DNA from: Posidonia oceanica | Taxonomy: Eukaryota > Streptophyta > Magnoliopsida > Alismatales > Posidoniaceae | Direction: 5' to 3' | Assembly: GCA_037176725.1 (NCBI GenBank) | Contig: JAZBRS010000026.1 | Location: 98,439,501 to 98,503,500 of the forward strand | Length of the DNA: 64,000 bases | Shown: in pieces, positions 18,341 through 30,300 of the stretch | How the letters are laid out: each line of letters opens with the position of its first letter | Numbering within the stretch: the first letter of the stretch is position 1 | The notes under the pieces: generated by a model | Seen by the model: only the letters and a program-made list of their open reading frames with translations | What the model was told of the DNA's origin: nothing | Databases searched by the model: none | Position numbers and translations under genes: made by a program

Positions 18341-21300
18341 TCAAGCCCAAAACACACTAATTAACCTAAAAACAGTCACTAAAAATCTAATTAAAATCCT
18401 AACTCACAACACAACTTTTCTAGTATTTTTACTTATTTTTAATTTTTTTTTCTTCTTCTAATTTTATTTCCTTTCTCTTCCTTTCTTCTTCTTCCTTATT
18501 TTCTTTCCCACTTCTCATTCCTCTCTTCCTCCCCTTCATTTTCTTTTCTTTTCTTTTACTGTGCTCAAGCCCACAACCCACGGCCCATGCACTTCCCCTC
18601 CTCTTTCCCTCCTTCCCTTCTTCTTCTTCTTCCTCTCTTCTTCTCCTCTTCTCACAGAAACGACAGACCTCTCCCTCATTGGTTTTTCTTTTTTCAAACC
18701 TCCACCTGACACCCAAGACTCCCCTCCATCACTCCCATACCCTGTGGCCGACGACCCACACCAGCAACCCCCTCCATGCTCTGCCAAAGATGGCAGAAAC
18801 CCATCCCCTTGACCAAAAACCATTGAATTTCAGTAGGGAGAGAGGAGATAAAAGGGGCTTCATTTCCTTCACAACCGAACTTTTTTGGCTCACACCTGGA
18901 AAGACCAAACTCCCAGCTCCCTCACCCTTCTTCCAGAACTGAAAAACACCTTCAAACCTTCCCGGAATCAAGCTCCAAACTCTTCAGCACCCAACACCAT
19001 CTTGCCGACCTTCCTCATTGCAAATCCACCACCACGAGCCTCCTAAAATCCCAGAACTTTGCCATCAGACTCACCAAGCAACCACCTTCCCAAGCCACCC
19101 AAGATCGCGTCCTAAAACCTCCCACACTCCTCACAGTCCACTACAAACACTTGGGTCCTCATTTTTGCCAAAAACTTCAAACTCCCATAACTTCCTCTAC
19201 ACTCAGTGAAATTCACTTCCGTTTCCTCCCACGCACTCCCCGAACAACCACCTAGCCGCCCGTGCCTTCGCCTCGCCTTGGAGCGCCGCACAACGCCGCA
19301 CCCACCTCGGCCTTCACAGTTGAGCCTCCACTGGACCAGATCTCGCCCCGGGCTGTAGAACGCGCTTCTGATTACTCCGTCATCTTCCTTGGACCTCCGG
19401 CGACGCCCCCGAACCGCCCCCGCACCAGCAGCCGCCGTCCCCCGCCGTCCCCACTCTTCTCCGGCCGGCCGAAACCCACCCAGGTGGGTGGGCTGTTCCG
19501 GCGTGCGAAAGGGCCGAGGCAAACTTCCCCCAGATTCCCCTCGTCGCCCTCTTGCTCCTCGGCTTTTCCCCGAGGCGTTTCGTCACCTGTGCTGCTCGCA
19601 AAGACTCGCCGGAGTTGCCTTCTTCTCCGGCACCGGTCGCCGGAACTGCAAGGACAGCAGCTCCCCACGCGCGCCCGCCGCCGCCGAAGCTCCGCCGCAG
19701 ACCTCCTCCGCCTCCGCCGCGTCACGCCGGTTCCCCCCCAGCTCTCCGCCGCCTCGCATCACCTCCCCTCCACCGGTCCAAAGGATCGCCGGCGAAGTTC
19801 GGCCCCCCTCCACTGTAAGTCCTCCCCTTCTTTTCCTTTCTTTTGTTAACTTAGGTAATTTCTTTTACATTGCATTTCTTTCGTTTAAGTTTTTGATTAT
19901 TGCGTTTAAGTCCAAAGCATGTTTAAACTTATGTTATTTGGATCTAAAACCATGTTAAATTGCAGGATCTGTTTATAGTTTTCAATATTTGCATGAAAGT
20001 CCACTTACTGTGTTTGCTAGTTATAAAAAATTTCGTTTCAGCCCCTATGCTTTCAATATTTGCATCCAGGTCCTACAGTAGTTCATGTAATCTTAATATG
20101 CATAGTTTGCCTTATTGTATTGCATTCTATATCCCTGTTTTTTCCATTTTTGCTGTCTGATCCATTGTAATGTAGAACCTAGGTCTTAATTTAAATTGCT
20201 TGCTTACTGTATTGCATGTTTGCCCCTCTGATTTTTCTTTTTTGCATCTAGGTCCATTTTAAATGCATAATGATCATTTTGCATGCATCTTAGCTTATTG
20301 CATTGCATTTTCAACCTTGCATTTTCAAAAATTGCATGTCAGTCCATGGTCAGTAATTTCAGAGCACATTTTGCATCTAAAATTGCATACTTGACCCTTG
20401 CATGATTTAAAAATGACACATAGGTCCTTGCATCACTTTAAAGTCATGTAAAAAGACTGTTTTGCCCCTAAAACTGCATCTTAGCTCCCATGCTTACCAA
20501 ATTTCATGCAGACCCTCCACTAGTATTCCCAGACTCCTCAGAACCTTGTTCTCTGGAAAATTTGCATTTTAGACCCCATTTTTTTCAAAATTGCTTTCTG
20601 ATCCTTTTCTGCTTTCAAAACTCCTTCTAAAGCATACCTTCTTTTCAAAGCAGCTCTCTGAGCCTAGTTTTTTACAAAATGAAGCCCAGCCCCCTCCTGT
20701 TTTCAAAACCCTTTCCTGTAGACCCTTGTTTTCTGGAAAATTTGCATTTTTAGCCCCTTTCTTTTTTCAAAATGCCTTCTGAAATCCTGGTTTTTCCCAG
20801 TTTCTTCTCTCTGCCTTTTCTTGCTTTTGCATGCATCCTGCATTCATTTAGTCTTGCATTCTAGCGTCTTCTTGCACACACCAAGCACTTTTAGCTCCCT
20901 TTCACCTGGGAGGACCTTTTTACACATCCCTAGGACCTCCTGAACACCTAGATCTGTTCTTCTCCCCTGTTCTGGACCTTCTGCCTTGAAGCTGCGTTAT
21001 CTTCCAATCCGGCCGTTGGATCTTCTCAAGTAAGCTGCCCAGGCGACCGCAGCGAAGCGCTCTTCAGCATGGACCAGACAGATTTCAGATCAGGCCCCAG
21101 GATTTCCAGGTATGTCCTCCTGAACCCCTGCATTGCATTCATTCGCATGCCATTTGCACAGTTTTCCGTGTTTTCGCTTTCTGTCTCTTTGAGCATGTAG
21201 AATAGGACCTCCTCTTCTTGTCTATCAATTCCAATCCTCGCTTCGCGTATTCTTGAGTGTTTTGTGTTGTGTTTTCCCTGGATTCACCGCTTAATGCGAC

Positions 21301-21569
21301 TTTCTTCCCCCTTTTTCCACGATCCGATCGCATCGCGAGCTTTGGGCAGCGTGCGAGACACACTGTGGAGCGGTTTAGTGGGAAACGGTCACAAAGAAGC
21401 GGTAATCCCTCCATTTGCTCACTCTCCCCTTTTGTAGGTCTCTACGCCTACTCTATGTGGCCCCGAACAGCGTCTGTCCTCACACGCACGCTGTTTTACT
21501 TCTCCTTGGCTTCTTCTGATCTTTTTCTTTGCATTAGCATCCGCATAGCTTCCGGGGTTTTGTTTCGCT

Positions 21570-21900
21570 GTTTTGGCACCGTCTTGCGTGCCTGCTTTGC
21601 TTTTGCGCCGTTTTGCGCGCTCGTCTGGTTTTGGCACCATCTCGCGTGCCCGTTATCGTCTTTTTGCACCCTTTTGCGTGCCATTCTGTTTTGTTGTCTC
21701 GTTTTGCGTGCCGCCTTGTTTTTTCGCTTGTTTGGAGTGCCGGTTTCGTTCTTTTGCATCGTTTTGCGTGCCATTCTGTTTTATTGTCTCGTTTTGCGTG
21801 CCGCCTTGCTTTTTTCGCTTGTTTTGCGCTCCCGTTTTGTCTTTTTGCATCGATTTACGTGCGTTCTTGTTTCTCGCCTTGTCTTGTGTGTTTCACGCCG
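21570..21900 (+). repeat. GTTTTGCGTGCC minisatellite in element A LTR
   Basis: Nine or so irregular copies of a 30-36 bp unit with the core CGTTTTGCGTGCC. The same array is much longer in solo LTR E and of similar size in the LTRs of D and F. Confidence 0.85.
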
Positions 21901-22196
21901 TTTTCTCTTGCATGTTGATCGCATTGCATGATTTTAACGTCGTTTTGCTTTCTCGTCTGCATTTGCATATAGGGCAGTGATGCTTACTGCCTGGAGTTCT
22001 CACGAGCTAGGTTTCGCCTGGTTCGGAACACGGACAGCGTAGCTGAGCACTTAGAGAGCACGTTTACTTCCCTGCCTTGCATTTTCCCACTTAGAGCACT
22101 CCTTGAGCATTCATTTAAGCATTCATAGGCACATAGGCATTTAGTCCTGCATTTCCCTGCATATGCGAGCGTAAGCCTAGAAAGACCGATTCTCGG

Positions 22197-22231
22197 GCGT
22201 GTCGGGGGTGCCTAACACCTTCCCCGCGCGT
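22197..22231 (+). other. Conserved co-varying stem-loop near LTR 3' end
   Basis: GCGTG 22197-22201 pairs with CGCGT 22227-22231, and CGGGG 22203-22207 with CCCCG 22222-22226, leaving a GTGCCTAACACCTTC apex. The same structure exists in all six LTRs of the window, with compensatory changes (see findings). Confidence 0.75.
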
Positions 22232-22546
22232 AACAGGAGTCCTTGCCCTGTCTTCTGGCCCGCAATGACCATATTGCCCCTATCCTAGGCTAGAGTCATC
22301 TCATTTGCATTCATTTGCATTTGTTTTCCTTTGCATTGCTTTGCTTTGCATTTCTTGCTTGGTTTTGCGTGTTAATTCACGCATTTCCCCTGGTTTTCCT
22401 TGTCTCCCGTTAATAGACATGGTGGCGACTCTGATTTGTCTTATCTTTCCCTTTTCTCCTCGATTCTAAGTGTTTTTGAGTTGAGCCTCTTCCTCGGATC
22501 CAATCGCCGCTAATTAGCGAGCCTGATTCCGATCGGGATCGCTACA

Positions 22547-24421
22547 TAACCACAGCGCACACACCCCTGAATTCACTCACCTTCGGCCACCTCGAGCCTC
22601 TTGTGATACAATCGGACCTACCTAGCTGCTTAACGCCGCCTGAGCCACCATAGTATCCACCGAAGAGAGCCGCCAGCGAAGAGAAGCCACACCAAACGCC
22701 AAAACAGGTAAGTGCGTTCCAACCCTTAGCATAGAATTTTATTCCTTACATCGTGAATGTTAGTTTCAATGCATGTTACATAGGTTTTGCTTCTGATATA
22801 CATCTATTAGCCATCATTTGCATTTTCTAGTGATGGGTTCCTGCCATGTGAGGTCGCCGGCCGTTGAGCTTGGCTGAGAACCCATCCCCCCATTACTTGC
22901 GTCCCAAGGTCCCTCATGACCTTCCCGAACTTCCACGATGAGCCATAGCTGAGCTCCGTGAGCTCCCCGGTCCTCTAATGGTCGGAGAACTCACCAAATT
23001 CTGGCGAGAGGCAAGTGGAGGTGGGGAGGACAATTTATACATCCGTTTTTAATAATAATTGCATGTTTATGCTCGTGAATGTCTACTCTTGCTTGGTGAA
23101 TGCTTTTTGTTTCAATTCGATCTGGTTTGAATGGATTTTCAGATTGAATGCTCTATCAGTGCATTGGACGTTGAGTCTGGTGCGTCCAATGTTGGACGCT
23201 ACCATGGCCAGCATCCAACGTCCTGATGTTTATTTTTGCATATTTTCGTTTACGAAAATGTTTTATACATCTTCTAATGATTTATACATGCTACATACAG
23301 TCCATTTTACTTTATCTCAATCATGTTTCTATTATAATAGCATTTAAATTAAAAATATGCTTTCTTCTCTGAGTTTTTACCTTGAAATCTGTTTACAGGA
23401 TGTAAGATGCCAACTGTTGCAGCGTCCTACATTGGACGCTGTATTCAGTAGCGTCCAACACTTCTGTTCAGATTTCAGTGACTTTTACTTCACAAAATGC
23501 CTTTCAATAACATTCGAGATCTGATATTTGGTGTTTGCAGTTAGCCCAAATCTATTTCACACATGATTTAAACTTTCTACTGATCTCCTTGGATTTATTT
23601 ACTTAGGGGTTTATTTGACTCATTTACCATATTGTCTTACTCCCCCGATTCTTTTCTTTGAAATAATCTTTTGAGAATGTTTGAATGAGTTTGGAAATTG
23701 ATGGTGAAGTGTATGTCATGATTTATATCGTATTCCAAGTGTTTTCCTGACTTACATGAGTTAGATGATATATCTGTAAGTTTCTGCCAAATTACAATGA
23801 TTTATCTAAACTTTATGCGTTAGACGCACCAGTCCTTACGTCTAACGTTGGACGCTGTACATCGCAACGTCCAACACTTCCAGTAGACTTAACCCTGTTT
23901 CAAAGCTTTCCAACATCGTTTTCGGGTCTGTTTGTTTTGATTTTGATCATCCAGTATGATTTTCATGTCTACAATGTTTTGAGGTATATAGTTTTCACTT
24001 TTGGCATATTCCAAAGGTATTTAGTACATTTTCAAAGGCATATAGCATGTTTTCACTTGGCATGGCATAATCGCCCTTGGGCGTACAGTAAATGGTATCA
24101 TTGCCAACATTTAGCCACAAACGAGCGAAATAGCCCTGAAAGATCGACTCTCTCGGGCGCATGGAGGTGCCTTACACCTTCCCCATGCATAGTAGGAGTC
24201 CTTGCCCGATTCTCTGGCCCGCAATGACCTTGTGTCATATCCTTTTTGTTTTTATCATTTTACATGTTCTCTGGTTTTCCTTGTCTTCCCTGATTCCAAA
24301 ATAGACTAGGTGGCGACTCCAAATTTTGTTTTCGTTTCTTCAGCTTTTGCCGTTTTTTACATCTTTTTTTGCCATGACCAACGAATAGGCACGTTTGAGC
24401 CGTTCGGTCGCATGGTTACAG
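22547..24421 (+). repeat. Fragment B: 3' part of a related LTR, interrupted by element A
   Basis: It keeps the conserved Tat-LTR modules in order: the CTCTCGGGCGCATGG stem-loop near 24154, CGCAATGACC at 24221 and GGTGGCGACTCC near 24309. It ends in GGTTACA at 24421, directly before a primer-binding site. The body is a different family from A, D, E and F. A perfect donor-like CAGGTAAGT lies at 22705-22713. Bases 23160-23880 contain three copies of a TTGGACGC inverted repeat. No coding ORF is credible. Confidence 0.75.
23182..23875 (+). repeat. Three TTGGACGC inverted repeats in fragment B
   Basis: The pairs are GCGTCCAA 23182-23189 / TTGGACGC 23192-23199, TTGGACGCT 23432-23440 / AGCGTCCAA 23450-23458, and GTTGGACG 23847-23854 / CGTCCAAC 23868-23875. 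Extra half-sites such as ATTGGACGTT (23163) and ATCCAACGTC (23213) lie around them. Confidence 0.85.
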
Positions 24422-24425
24422 AAAC

Positions 24426-24443
24426 TGGCGACTTCGCTGGGGA
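24426..24443 (+). other. Primer-binding site of fragment B
   Basis: TGGCGACTTCGCTGGGGA follows the LTR end at 24421 after about four bases. It differs by one base from the site in element F (48671), which would be complementary to the 3' end of a tRNA, probably tRNA-Arg as reported for Ogre elements. Confidence 0.75.
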
Positions 24444-24858
24444 TAACCAGACTCCACCTTTTGTTTTCGTCTTTCTGCTTAGTGGCTTTCTCCTTTTTAC
24501 ATGATTGCTTGCATGAGTTTGCTTTACTTGCTTGCCTTGTTATCCATGCTTTGATATGTTGCTTTGCGCCATATTTATATGCCTATCTTACACATGCCAT
24601 CTCATGCTATACATGCTTTTGATGTGTTGAGTGTTTTCCTTTTCACAAATCATGTCACAACACTAGCACATGCCAGGTACATGCCTTTTGAAGGGTGTGT
24701 TTGATGTTTACATGCCATATTTGGGTGTTTTCTTCCCTTTTTGCAAGTAAACCTAGGGATAATTAAAGACATGATTACTTTCCCCTATGGTTTAATAATA
24801 AAAAATAAAAAATGAAAGGACAAATAAGAATATACCCTAGGCAAAACTAGAGCCATAC
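24444..24858 (+). other. Fragment B leader start
   Basis: T-rich sequence with TTGCATGC words resembles the leaders at 1 and 48689, including the shared TTTTCTTCCCTTT and CCTAGG near 24730-24755. It breaks off where reverse-strand LTR sequence begins, between about 24800 and 24860. The exact junction is uncertain. Confidence 0.55.
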
Positions 24859-27362
24859 TGTGACCTCTTCCCGGGAGACCACGGCAGGCCTCGCATGCTG
24901 CCATAGCTCGCGATGCGATCGTGCCATGAGAGGGGGAAGAAGCCACTATCGGTAGTGAATCCAAGGAGAAACTCGACTCGAAAACACCGGGAAAACGCAA
25001 AGATAAAAGAGATAAGACAAAAGGGAGTCGCCACCTAGTCTATTAAATTGGGAGACGAGAACTAAGGAAATATAGGAAAACATGCAGATGGATGCAATGT
25101 TATGCAAAATGAATGACTCGTACCAAGGATAAGGGTAAAATGGTCATTGCGTGTCTAGAGAAAGGGTACGGACTCCTGTTACGCGCGGAGAAGGTATTAG
25201 GCACCCCCGACACGCCCGAAATCGGTCATTCTTGACTATTCTCGCTCGCATTTATAGGATATCGGTGATGCTTGCCTAACTGCACATCCAAGGGACGGGG
25301 GATGCTATACCTATGCTATGGGTGCTTAGATGAATGCCTAAATGCTTAAATGCCTAAATGCCATGTATGCTGAAATAAACATGCGCGAATACATGCTCTA
25401 AGTGTTGTGATGCGCGAAAAGAAAATAAACGTGCGATCTATGTGCTCATCTACGCTGTCAGCGTTCCGAAAAAGGCGAGCCTTGATTCGTGAGAACCACT
25501 GGCAGTAAACATCACTGCCCTAAATGCAAATGCAAGCGATAAAACAAAACGGCGGTAAAACCATACACATGCAAGCGACATGCAAAGGAAAATAGGAGCA
25601 AATACGCAAAACGGTGCAAGAAATAAAATCAGACGCGCAAAACGATGCAAAAGCGAAGGAAAACAAGAGTGGGTACGCAAAACAATGCAAACGGAAGTAA
25701 AATAGGATGCGGGCACGTAAAATGATGTAGATGCACAAAATAGGGCACGGGCACGCAAAACAATGCAAATGCAAGCAAAATAGGGCACGGGCACGCAAAA
25801 CAATGCAAATGCAAGCAAAACAGGATGCGGGCACGCAAAACAATGCAAATGCAAGCAAAACAGGGTGTGGGCACGCAAAACAATGCAAATGCAAGCAAAA
25901 CAGGATGCGAGCACGCAAAACAATGCAAATGTGAGCAAAACAGTGCAAATGTGTGCAAGAATGTTAATGCAAAGGTGCATGAGCTAAATGCAATGTTAAT
26001 TAAGATGAATGCATGCAAAAATGCAAGAAAAGGACCTAAATGTAGTTTTTGAAAAACTTACAGGGCCTAAATGCAATGCAAAGAAAGCATGCAAACTTGT
26101 AAAAGTTGAAAACATGGACTTTTGTGCAATTTCAGAAAACTATTGGGCTTTTTAACAACACAATGTGGTTTAAAATGCAACTAACATGGCATTTAAATGC
26201 ATGGAGGATTAAAATACAATTAAACTTTCTTTATGGGTTTTTTTGCAATGCAATAAGATAAGAAACAGAAATTAAATGAAAGATGAATGCTCTGAGGACT
26301 AATGTGCAATTACAGAATTTTTGTGGGTTTTATATGCAATGAAATATGCAAATTTAAACTTCTGATTCACAAAATGTGGACTTAAGTGCAATTACAGCAT
26401 GTTTTTGTGTTTTTTGGTAATGCAATATGATTTAAATGCAGATTAAATGAGTTTTTAAACTACTGATTGACTGATATGCAAATAAACATGTTTTTTCGAT
26501 TTTTCAGTAATGCAATATAGTTTTAAATGCTGATTAAATGAAATGCATGAACTGTATGAGGACTGATGTGCAATTAAACTAAGTACAGGGGCTAAAATGT
26601 AATTCAGTAAGGTAAAAATGCAATTTAAATGAATGCATGCATGGTCTGTGGACTAAAATACAAATAATGCAACCTGCAGGAGTTTTATGCAATGCAATAA
26701 GGTAAAATATGAATTTAAATGATATGTCTAACAAACAGAGGACCGAAAAGTAATAAAAACATAATATAGGATAAAAATTGCAATGTAATATGGTAAAGTA
26801 TGGAATTAAATGATTTTCAACTAAACAGAGGACTTAAATGTAATAAAAATAAAGTACAGAATAAAAAATGCAATACAGTATGGTAAACTGAGAATTTAAA
26901 TGATTTTAACAACTGAACAGAGGACTGATGTGTAAATAAAATAAAATACAGGAGATAATTGCAATGTAATAAGCTAAAAAGATGAAATTAAATGACATTA
27001 ATCAACCACAGGATCTAGATGAAAAGAAAATAAGTTACAGGACTAAAGCTAAAGAAAAACTAAAATCTTTTGAACTACAGCAGGACTAAGATGCAATAAA
27101 AATAAATAACAGAAGATAAACGTAATGTAATAAAGTTTAATTCAGAAATTAAATAAAACTTAAACTACAGCTGGATCTAAATGTAATAAAAATAACTTAA
27201 AAGAATCAAATACAATGCATGGTAAACTTGATAAGTTAAAAAAAAATAACTTAAAACCTAATCTAATGAGAATATTAAAATGCATGGCTACAGTGCCATG
27301 TCGCTGCTGCCGGGGAAGACGGCCTGGAACAGCGGAGGAGGCGGCGAAGCTGCATGGCAAGG
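24859..27362 (-). repeat. Fragment C: reverse-strand Tat-type LTR, cut by element D
   Basis: Read on the minus strand it has the usual LTR modules: a GC-rich edge at 27280-27360, an A/T-rich block with AATGCAAT words (26040-27250), a minisatellite with a strict 40-bp period (unit starts 25751, 25791, 25831, 25871, 25911), the conserved stem-loop (25181-25215) and the GAGTCGCCACC block (25024-25034). The end at about 24859 is my best guess, based on a TGTGACC start, and is not firm. It stops at 27362, where the LTR of element D begins. Confidence 0.7.
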
Positions 27363-30300
27363 TGTAGTAATCCCGGTGTTCAGATCGTCCATGCACACTG
27401 CCAAAGCTCGTGTGCACCGATCAAAATCAGGTTCACTATTAGCAGCTGTGTTCGAGAAGGATGACTTAACTCGAAAACACTTAAAAAAGGGAAAAAGGAA
27501 AGAAAAGAAGAAGATAAGACAAATCAGAGTCGCCACCTTGTCTATTAAGTCAGGAGACAAGGAAAATCGGGGAAATGCATGAATAAACATGCAAAACCAA
27601 GCAAAAGATGCAATGCAAAGCAATGCAAACGAAATGAGATGCAAATGATGTGACTCATGCCTAGGATAAGGGCAATATGGTCAATACGGGCCAAGAGAAA
27701 GGGCAAGGACTCCTGTTACGTGTGGGGAAGGTGTTAGGCACCCCCGACACGTCCGAGAATCGGTCTTTCTAGGCTTATGCTCGCATACGTAGGGAAATGC
27801 AGAATTGAATGCCTAAGTACCATGAATGCCTAATTAGATGCTCATAGGTGTGCTCTAAGTGATGAAATGCGTGCAATGAATTAAACGTGCTATCTAAGCG
27901 CTCAGTAATGCTGTCTATGTTCCGAACCGGGCGAGCCCTAGTTCGTGAGAACTCCAGGCTGTAAGCATCACTGCCCTAATGCAAATGCAAGCGATAAAAC
28001 AAAACAGCGGTAAAACCAGGCAATGCAAGCGACATGCAAAGGGAAACCGAGGCAAACACGCAAAACGGTGCAAGAAACAAAGCGAGCACGCAAAACGGTG
28101 TGCGAAACAAAGTAGGCACGCAAAACGATGTGAGAAACAAAGCAAGCATGCAAAACAGTGTGAGAAACAAAGCATGCACCTAAAACAGTGTGAGAAACAA
28201 AGCGGGCACGCAAAACGGTGCGAGAAACAAAGCAGGCATGCAAAACGTGCGAGAAACAAAGCAGGCACGCAAAACAGTGCAAGAAACAAAGCATGCACGC
28301 AAAACGGTGAAAAAGCAAGTGAAAACAGGCGATGCAAGAATAAGCGAAACAAAACGTCGTGAAAGCCACGTAATGCAGATGTAAAAGCATGCAAAAGGGG
28401 AGAGTAAGAGAAGTAAGGAGAGGCAAGCGGTGTAAGTGTGAAAATAAACACTGCTTAAGGACCACGCAATGCAAGTGTAAAGACCTACAAAGGGGAAAGA
28501 AAGCAAGCAGAGGGATCACCACCATCCTGTGACTGTTTCCCACTAAACCGTCCCACGAGGTGTCTCGCACGCTGTCAAAAGCTCGCAGTGCAATCGGATC
28601 GTGGAAAAGGGGGAAGAAGGTCGCAATCAGTAGTTAATCCAAGGAGAACTCAACTCAAAAACACTAAGAGTACGCAAAAAGAGGGAGTAGAGTGGATAGG
28701 CAAGAAGAGGAAGTCCTAATCTACATGCATGGAAAATGCAGGGCGAAAACAATGCATGCAATGCAAGTGATATGCAATGAAGATGCTATGTAGGAGTTCA
28801 AAAGGACTTACCTTGGAGATCTGAGGCAAACTTGGTCAGCATGGGAGTCCACTCTACTAGGGTGATCCAGGTAACTTGGTTGCGAAGATCCGGCGGTCCG
28901 ATCGGGCGTTGCACAGGCTTCAAGATCAAAAGATCCAAGAACCAGGGGAGGAGAAGGGATCTAAGTGTAAAAAGGGTCCTAGGGGTGTGCAGAACAGGTC
29001 CTCCCACATACATGAGAGCTAAAGGTACTTAAAAGTGTGCAAAAGATGCTAAGTGCAGTGAGGTATGGGTGCAATGCATGTAAAAATGCAAGAAAAATGA
29101 CCTAATTGTGATGTTTTTGAAAAGGTAGGGACCTATATGCAATGATTTTGAAAAGTTGAGGACCTAAACGCAATGATTTTGAAAAGTTAGGGACCTAGAT
29201 GCAAACAAATGCAAAACCAGGGACCTAAATGCAATGTTTTTGAAAACTTGGGGACCTAAATGCAATGTTTTTGAAAACCTGAGGGTCTAGATGCAAATAA
29301 AACAAGTTTCTGGGTTTTTTAATAATGCAATAAGGTTTTAAATGGGATTTAAATGAAATCTGAATGGACTAAGGACCTAGATGCAAATGCAAAGAAATGC
29401 AGGGTCTGAAATGCAATGCAATATGGAAAAATGCAATTAAATGAATGTTGTGCATGCATGCAGAGGACTAAAATGCAATTTAAAAACATGCAAGGGCTAA
29501 AATACAATTTAATATGATAAAGTATGCAATTAAATGATTTTCCTAACATGTAGAGGACTAAAATGCAATAATAAAATAAAACAGGATAAAAGTGCAATGC
29601 AATATGGTAAAATACGAAATTAAATGAATTTAACAACTGAACTGAGGACTGATTTGCAAATAAAATAAACAGAAGGACTTAAAAGTAATGTAATAAAGTA
29701 AAAACAAGCATTTAAATGACATTTAACAACCACAGGACCAAGATGCAAAATAAATAAACTACTGGGCTAGAAACTAAGAAACAGAGAAAAGTATTTTAAA
29801 CTACAGCAGGATCAGCATGCAATAAAAATAAATATCAGGACTAAAACTAAAAGAAAACTAAAAGCTGTGAACTGCAGAGGACCAAGTTGTAATAAAAGTA
29901 AATAGTTAGGCTAAAACTAAAAGAAAATAAAAAGCTTTGAACTGCAACAGGACTTACATGCAAATAAAGGAAACTACATATTTTTCATGCAATTTTATAT
30001 GGTTTTTATTCAGAATTAAATCAAACATAAAGTGTGGCTGGACTAGAAAGTAAATAGCTAAAACTACAAGGCAGAAATGCAATATCATGGTAAAATTACT
30101 AAGTTAAAGAAAAATAAAACAAAACGCAAACGTACGGCAATAAAAAACTAAAAAATACTGTAGCTAAACTTGCAGAGCATCTGGCTGGAGAAGACGACAC
30201 GGTCTGGCAGCGCTGGAGGGTCGGTGAGCTGCATTGGACCTCCTCGGAGGTCGGAGGCTGGTCGGCAAGGCATGACGGAGCTTGGAGCAGACCGGAGGAG

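Larger units (their letters stand above)
1..22546 (+). mobile_element. Element A: near-complete Tat/Ogre-like Ty3-gypsy retrotransposon, 5' LTR outside window
   Basis: The order leader, gag, protease, RT, two RNase H domains, integrase, extra ORF, tandem repeats, polypurine tract, LTR is seen directly and is the Tat-lineage layout. Base 1 aligns to base 48726 of element F, 56 bp past that copy's LTR/PBS junction, so only the 5' LTR, PBS and a few dozen bases are missing. The whole element would be about 28 kb, at the large end for LTR retrotransposons. The gag-pol is broken by one single-base insertion, one single-base deletion and one nonsense codon, while the extra ORF is intact. It ended up inside the LTR of a related family (fragment B). 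The right-hand flank is TAACC, and its left partner lies outside the window. Confidence 0.95.
16816..22546 (+). repeat. Element A 3' LTR (5731 bp)
   Basis: The LTR runs from TGTTGACACCCC to GATCGCTACA, a normal TG...CA pair, and aligns from end to end with 42822-48669 and 33469-39283. Its composition is strongly zoned: a C/A-rich 5' part poor in G, an A-rich block (about 17680-18420), a C+G-rich block (about 18545-19815), a T-rich block with repeated TTGCAT and AGGTCC words (19850-20800), a unique block with the donor-like CAGGTATGT at 21107, a minisatellite (21570-21900), and a conserved last 600 bp. ORFs inside it, including a 195-codon one at 19262, are not shared with the other LTR copies, so I do not call them genes. 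Confidence 0.95.

Noticed and set aside
19262..19849. 195-codon GC-rich ORF in the LTR of A
   Set aside because: The frame is not conserved in the corresponding blocks of D, E and F. Its Arg/Pro/Ser-rich composition follows from GC content.
25450..28570. Reverse-strand ORFs rich in Cys/Phe/Leu
   Set aside because: They come from the LTR minisatellites of fragment C and element D.
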